The notes beneath the pieces are model-generated. The model searched no databases and had not been told where the DNA came from. It saw only the letters and a list, made by a program, of their open reading frames with translations. A stretch of 64,000 nt of DNA from Geothrix oryzisoli (GTDB taxonomy: Bacteria > Acidobacteriota > Holophagae > Holophagales > Holophagaceae). Shown here one piece after another: positions 63,465-64,000 of the stretch. The first letter of the stretch is position 1, and the number at the start of each line of letters is the position of its first letter. The position numbers were made by a program, and so were the translations under genes. The stretch lies in contig NZ_JAKZLB010000002.1 in the NCBI RefSeq assembly GCF_022808865.1, forward strand, positions 634,019 to 698,018. The letters run 5' to 3'.

Positions 63465-64000
63465 TTAACGAAGGAGGCCGGTCGCCCCTGGATGCCCGGG
63501 ACTTCGCGAGGCCAGCACCGCCAGGGAGGCGTTGAGGATGAACACATAGGCGACGAAAGCAGTGTGTTCGAAGTGGTAGGTCTGCACCGACAACAGGCTG
63601 ATTCCGAAGCCGAGCGCGCTGACGGCATAGGCGATCCAGCTCTCGGAATGGGGATGCCGGTAGGCCTTGATGAGGGTCGGGAGGCTCGCCAGCATGTCCG
63701 CCAGCAGCGAGAGCGCCAGGGCCAGGTTGGGCTGGTCGGTCATGGCCCAGAGGAGGATGCCGAAGATCGCCGCTGCCATCAGGTAGTAGTCGCGCGGCTC
63801 GCTTTTCCAATAGGCCTTCTCATTGAAGAAAGACGCCGCGAAGACAAGCAACGGTGTGAACCCGGCGGCAAAGGACGCCCACGACACACCCTCGACGCCC
63901 TGCACCCTCTGGGCCACGAAGATGACCAGCGGGAAGATCCCCCAGAGCAGCCAGGTGATGCGGTTGGGCTGGGCCTTGCCGAGGATGGTTTCGTAGAGGT
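63465..64000 (-). CDS. PQ-loop-like membrane protein (5' end outside window)
   Basis: The frame stays open from the window edge to a stop at 63465, about 178 codons in view, so the N-terminus is missing. The visible part has six or so helices. A GKAQPNRITWLLWGIFP segment near the start and LPTLIKAYRHPHSESWIAYAVS in the middle resemble PQ-loop repeats of SWEET/MtN3-like and related proteins. Substrate unknown. The gene may be a paralogue of hypothetical PQ-loop membrane proteins. Confidence 0.75.
   Translation of the reverse strand, partial: LYETILGKAQPNRITWLLWGIFPLVIFVAQRVQGVEGVSWASFAAGFTPLLVFAASFFNEKAYWKSEPRDYYLMAAAIFGILLWAMTDQPNLALALSLLADMLASLPTLIKAYRHPHSESWIAYAVSALGFGISLLSVQTYHFEHTAFVAYVFILNASLAVLASRSPGHPGATGLLR

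Overview
The window is GC-rich bacterial DNA, densely packed on both strands and free of phage, transposase or CRISPR content. A coherent assignment is a Gram-negative, respiring, motile soil or sediment bacterium of the Acidobacteriota, most like the Holophagae (Geothrix/Holophaga). This rests on inference from the gene set: secreted lipoproteins, a complex I H-N block, an MglA-type GTPase, a bacterial XPB helicase, FHA signalling proteins and a triheme cytochrome. No rRNA is present to prove it.

Layout. 1-6.2 kb (minus): a secreted cluster with a metzincin-type metalloprotease lipoprotein (cut by the window edge), a small lipoprotein that resembles a cohesin, and a large Asp-box beta-propeller protein ending in a complete type I dockerin. 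6.3-8.1 kb: XPB helicase. 8.2-13.3 kb (minus): a probable operon of an outer-membrane DUF5916 protein, ABC ATPase, ABC permease and PgpA, preceded by a five-repeat secreted peptide gene. 13.6-19.1 kb: RimO, divergent FHA-GAF-adenylate cyclase, a small membrane protein, an implausible G/C homopolymer patch, dCTP deaminase and an FHA-RDD protein. 19.2-24.9 kb (plus): MglA-like GTPase, GltX, a small protein, a structured leader RNA, ProC and GlnS. 25.1-32.6 kb: nuoHIJKLMN. 32.7-38.6 kb: periplasmic adaptor, MacB-type permease, MFS exporter and an MCP-like sensor. 38.6-43.9 kb: Tpx, DUF4136 lipoprotein, MocR-type regulator, IlvE and a lipoprotein. 44-46.7 kb: triheme cytochrome facing two radical SAM genes. 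47 kb: two tRNA-Ser genes, one with an inverted copy of its own 3' end. 47.3-50.4 kb: M20 dipeptidase and convergent comEA-pilin-radC. 50.4-52.2 kb: an AT-rich leader and an SAH riboswitch in front of ahcY. 52.2-64 kb: a caspase homologue with Ser in place of the catalytic Cys, NUDIX, SDR, DinB, glutaminase, RlmF, methyltransferases, GNAT and a run of small membrane and lipoprotein genes.

How genes work together. NuoH-N form the proton-pumping membrane arm of NADH dehydrogenase; the peripheral-arm genes are not in view. ahcY is controlled by its own substrate through the riboswitch. The most novel-looking unit is the neighbouring cohesin-like lipoprotein and dockerin-tagged propeller, which would form a minimal calcium-dependent surface display pair. 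Other leads are the pseudo-caspase, the inverted tRNA-Ser 3' end, the three-hairpin RNA upstream of proC, and the 15-residue repeat protein.

Long open frames antisense to real genes are abundant here because of the GC content and were left out.
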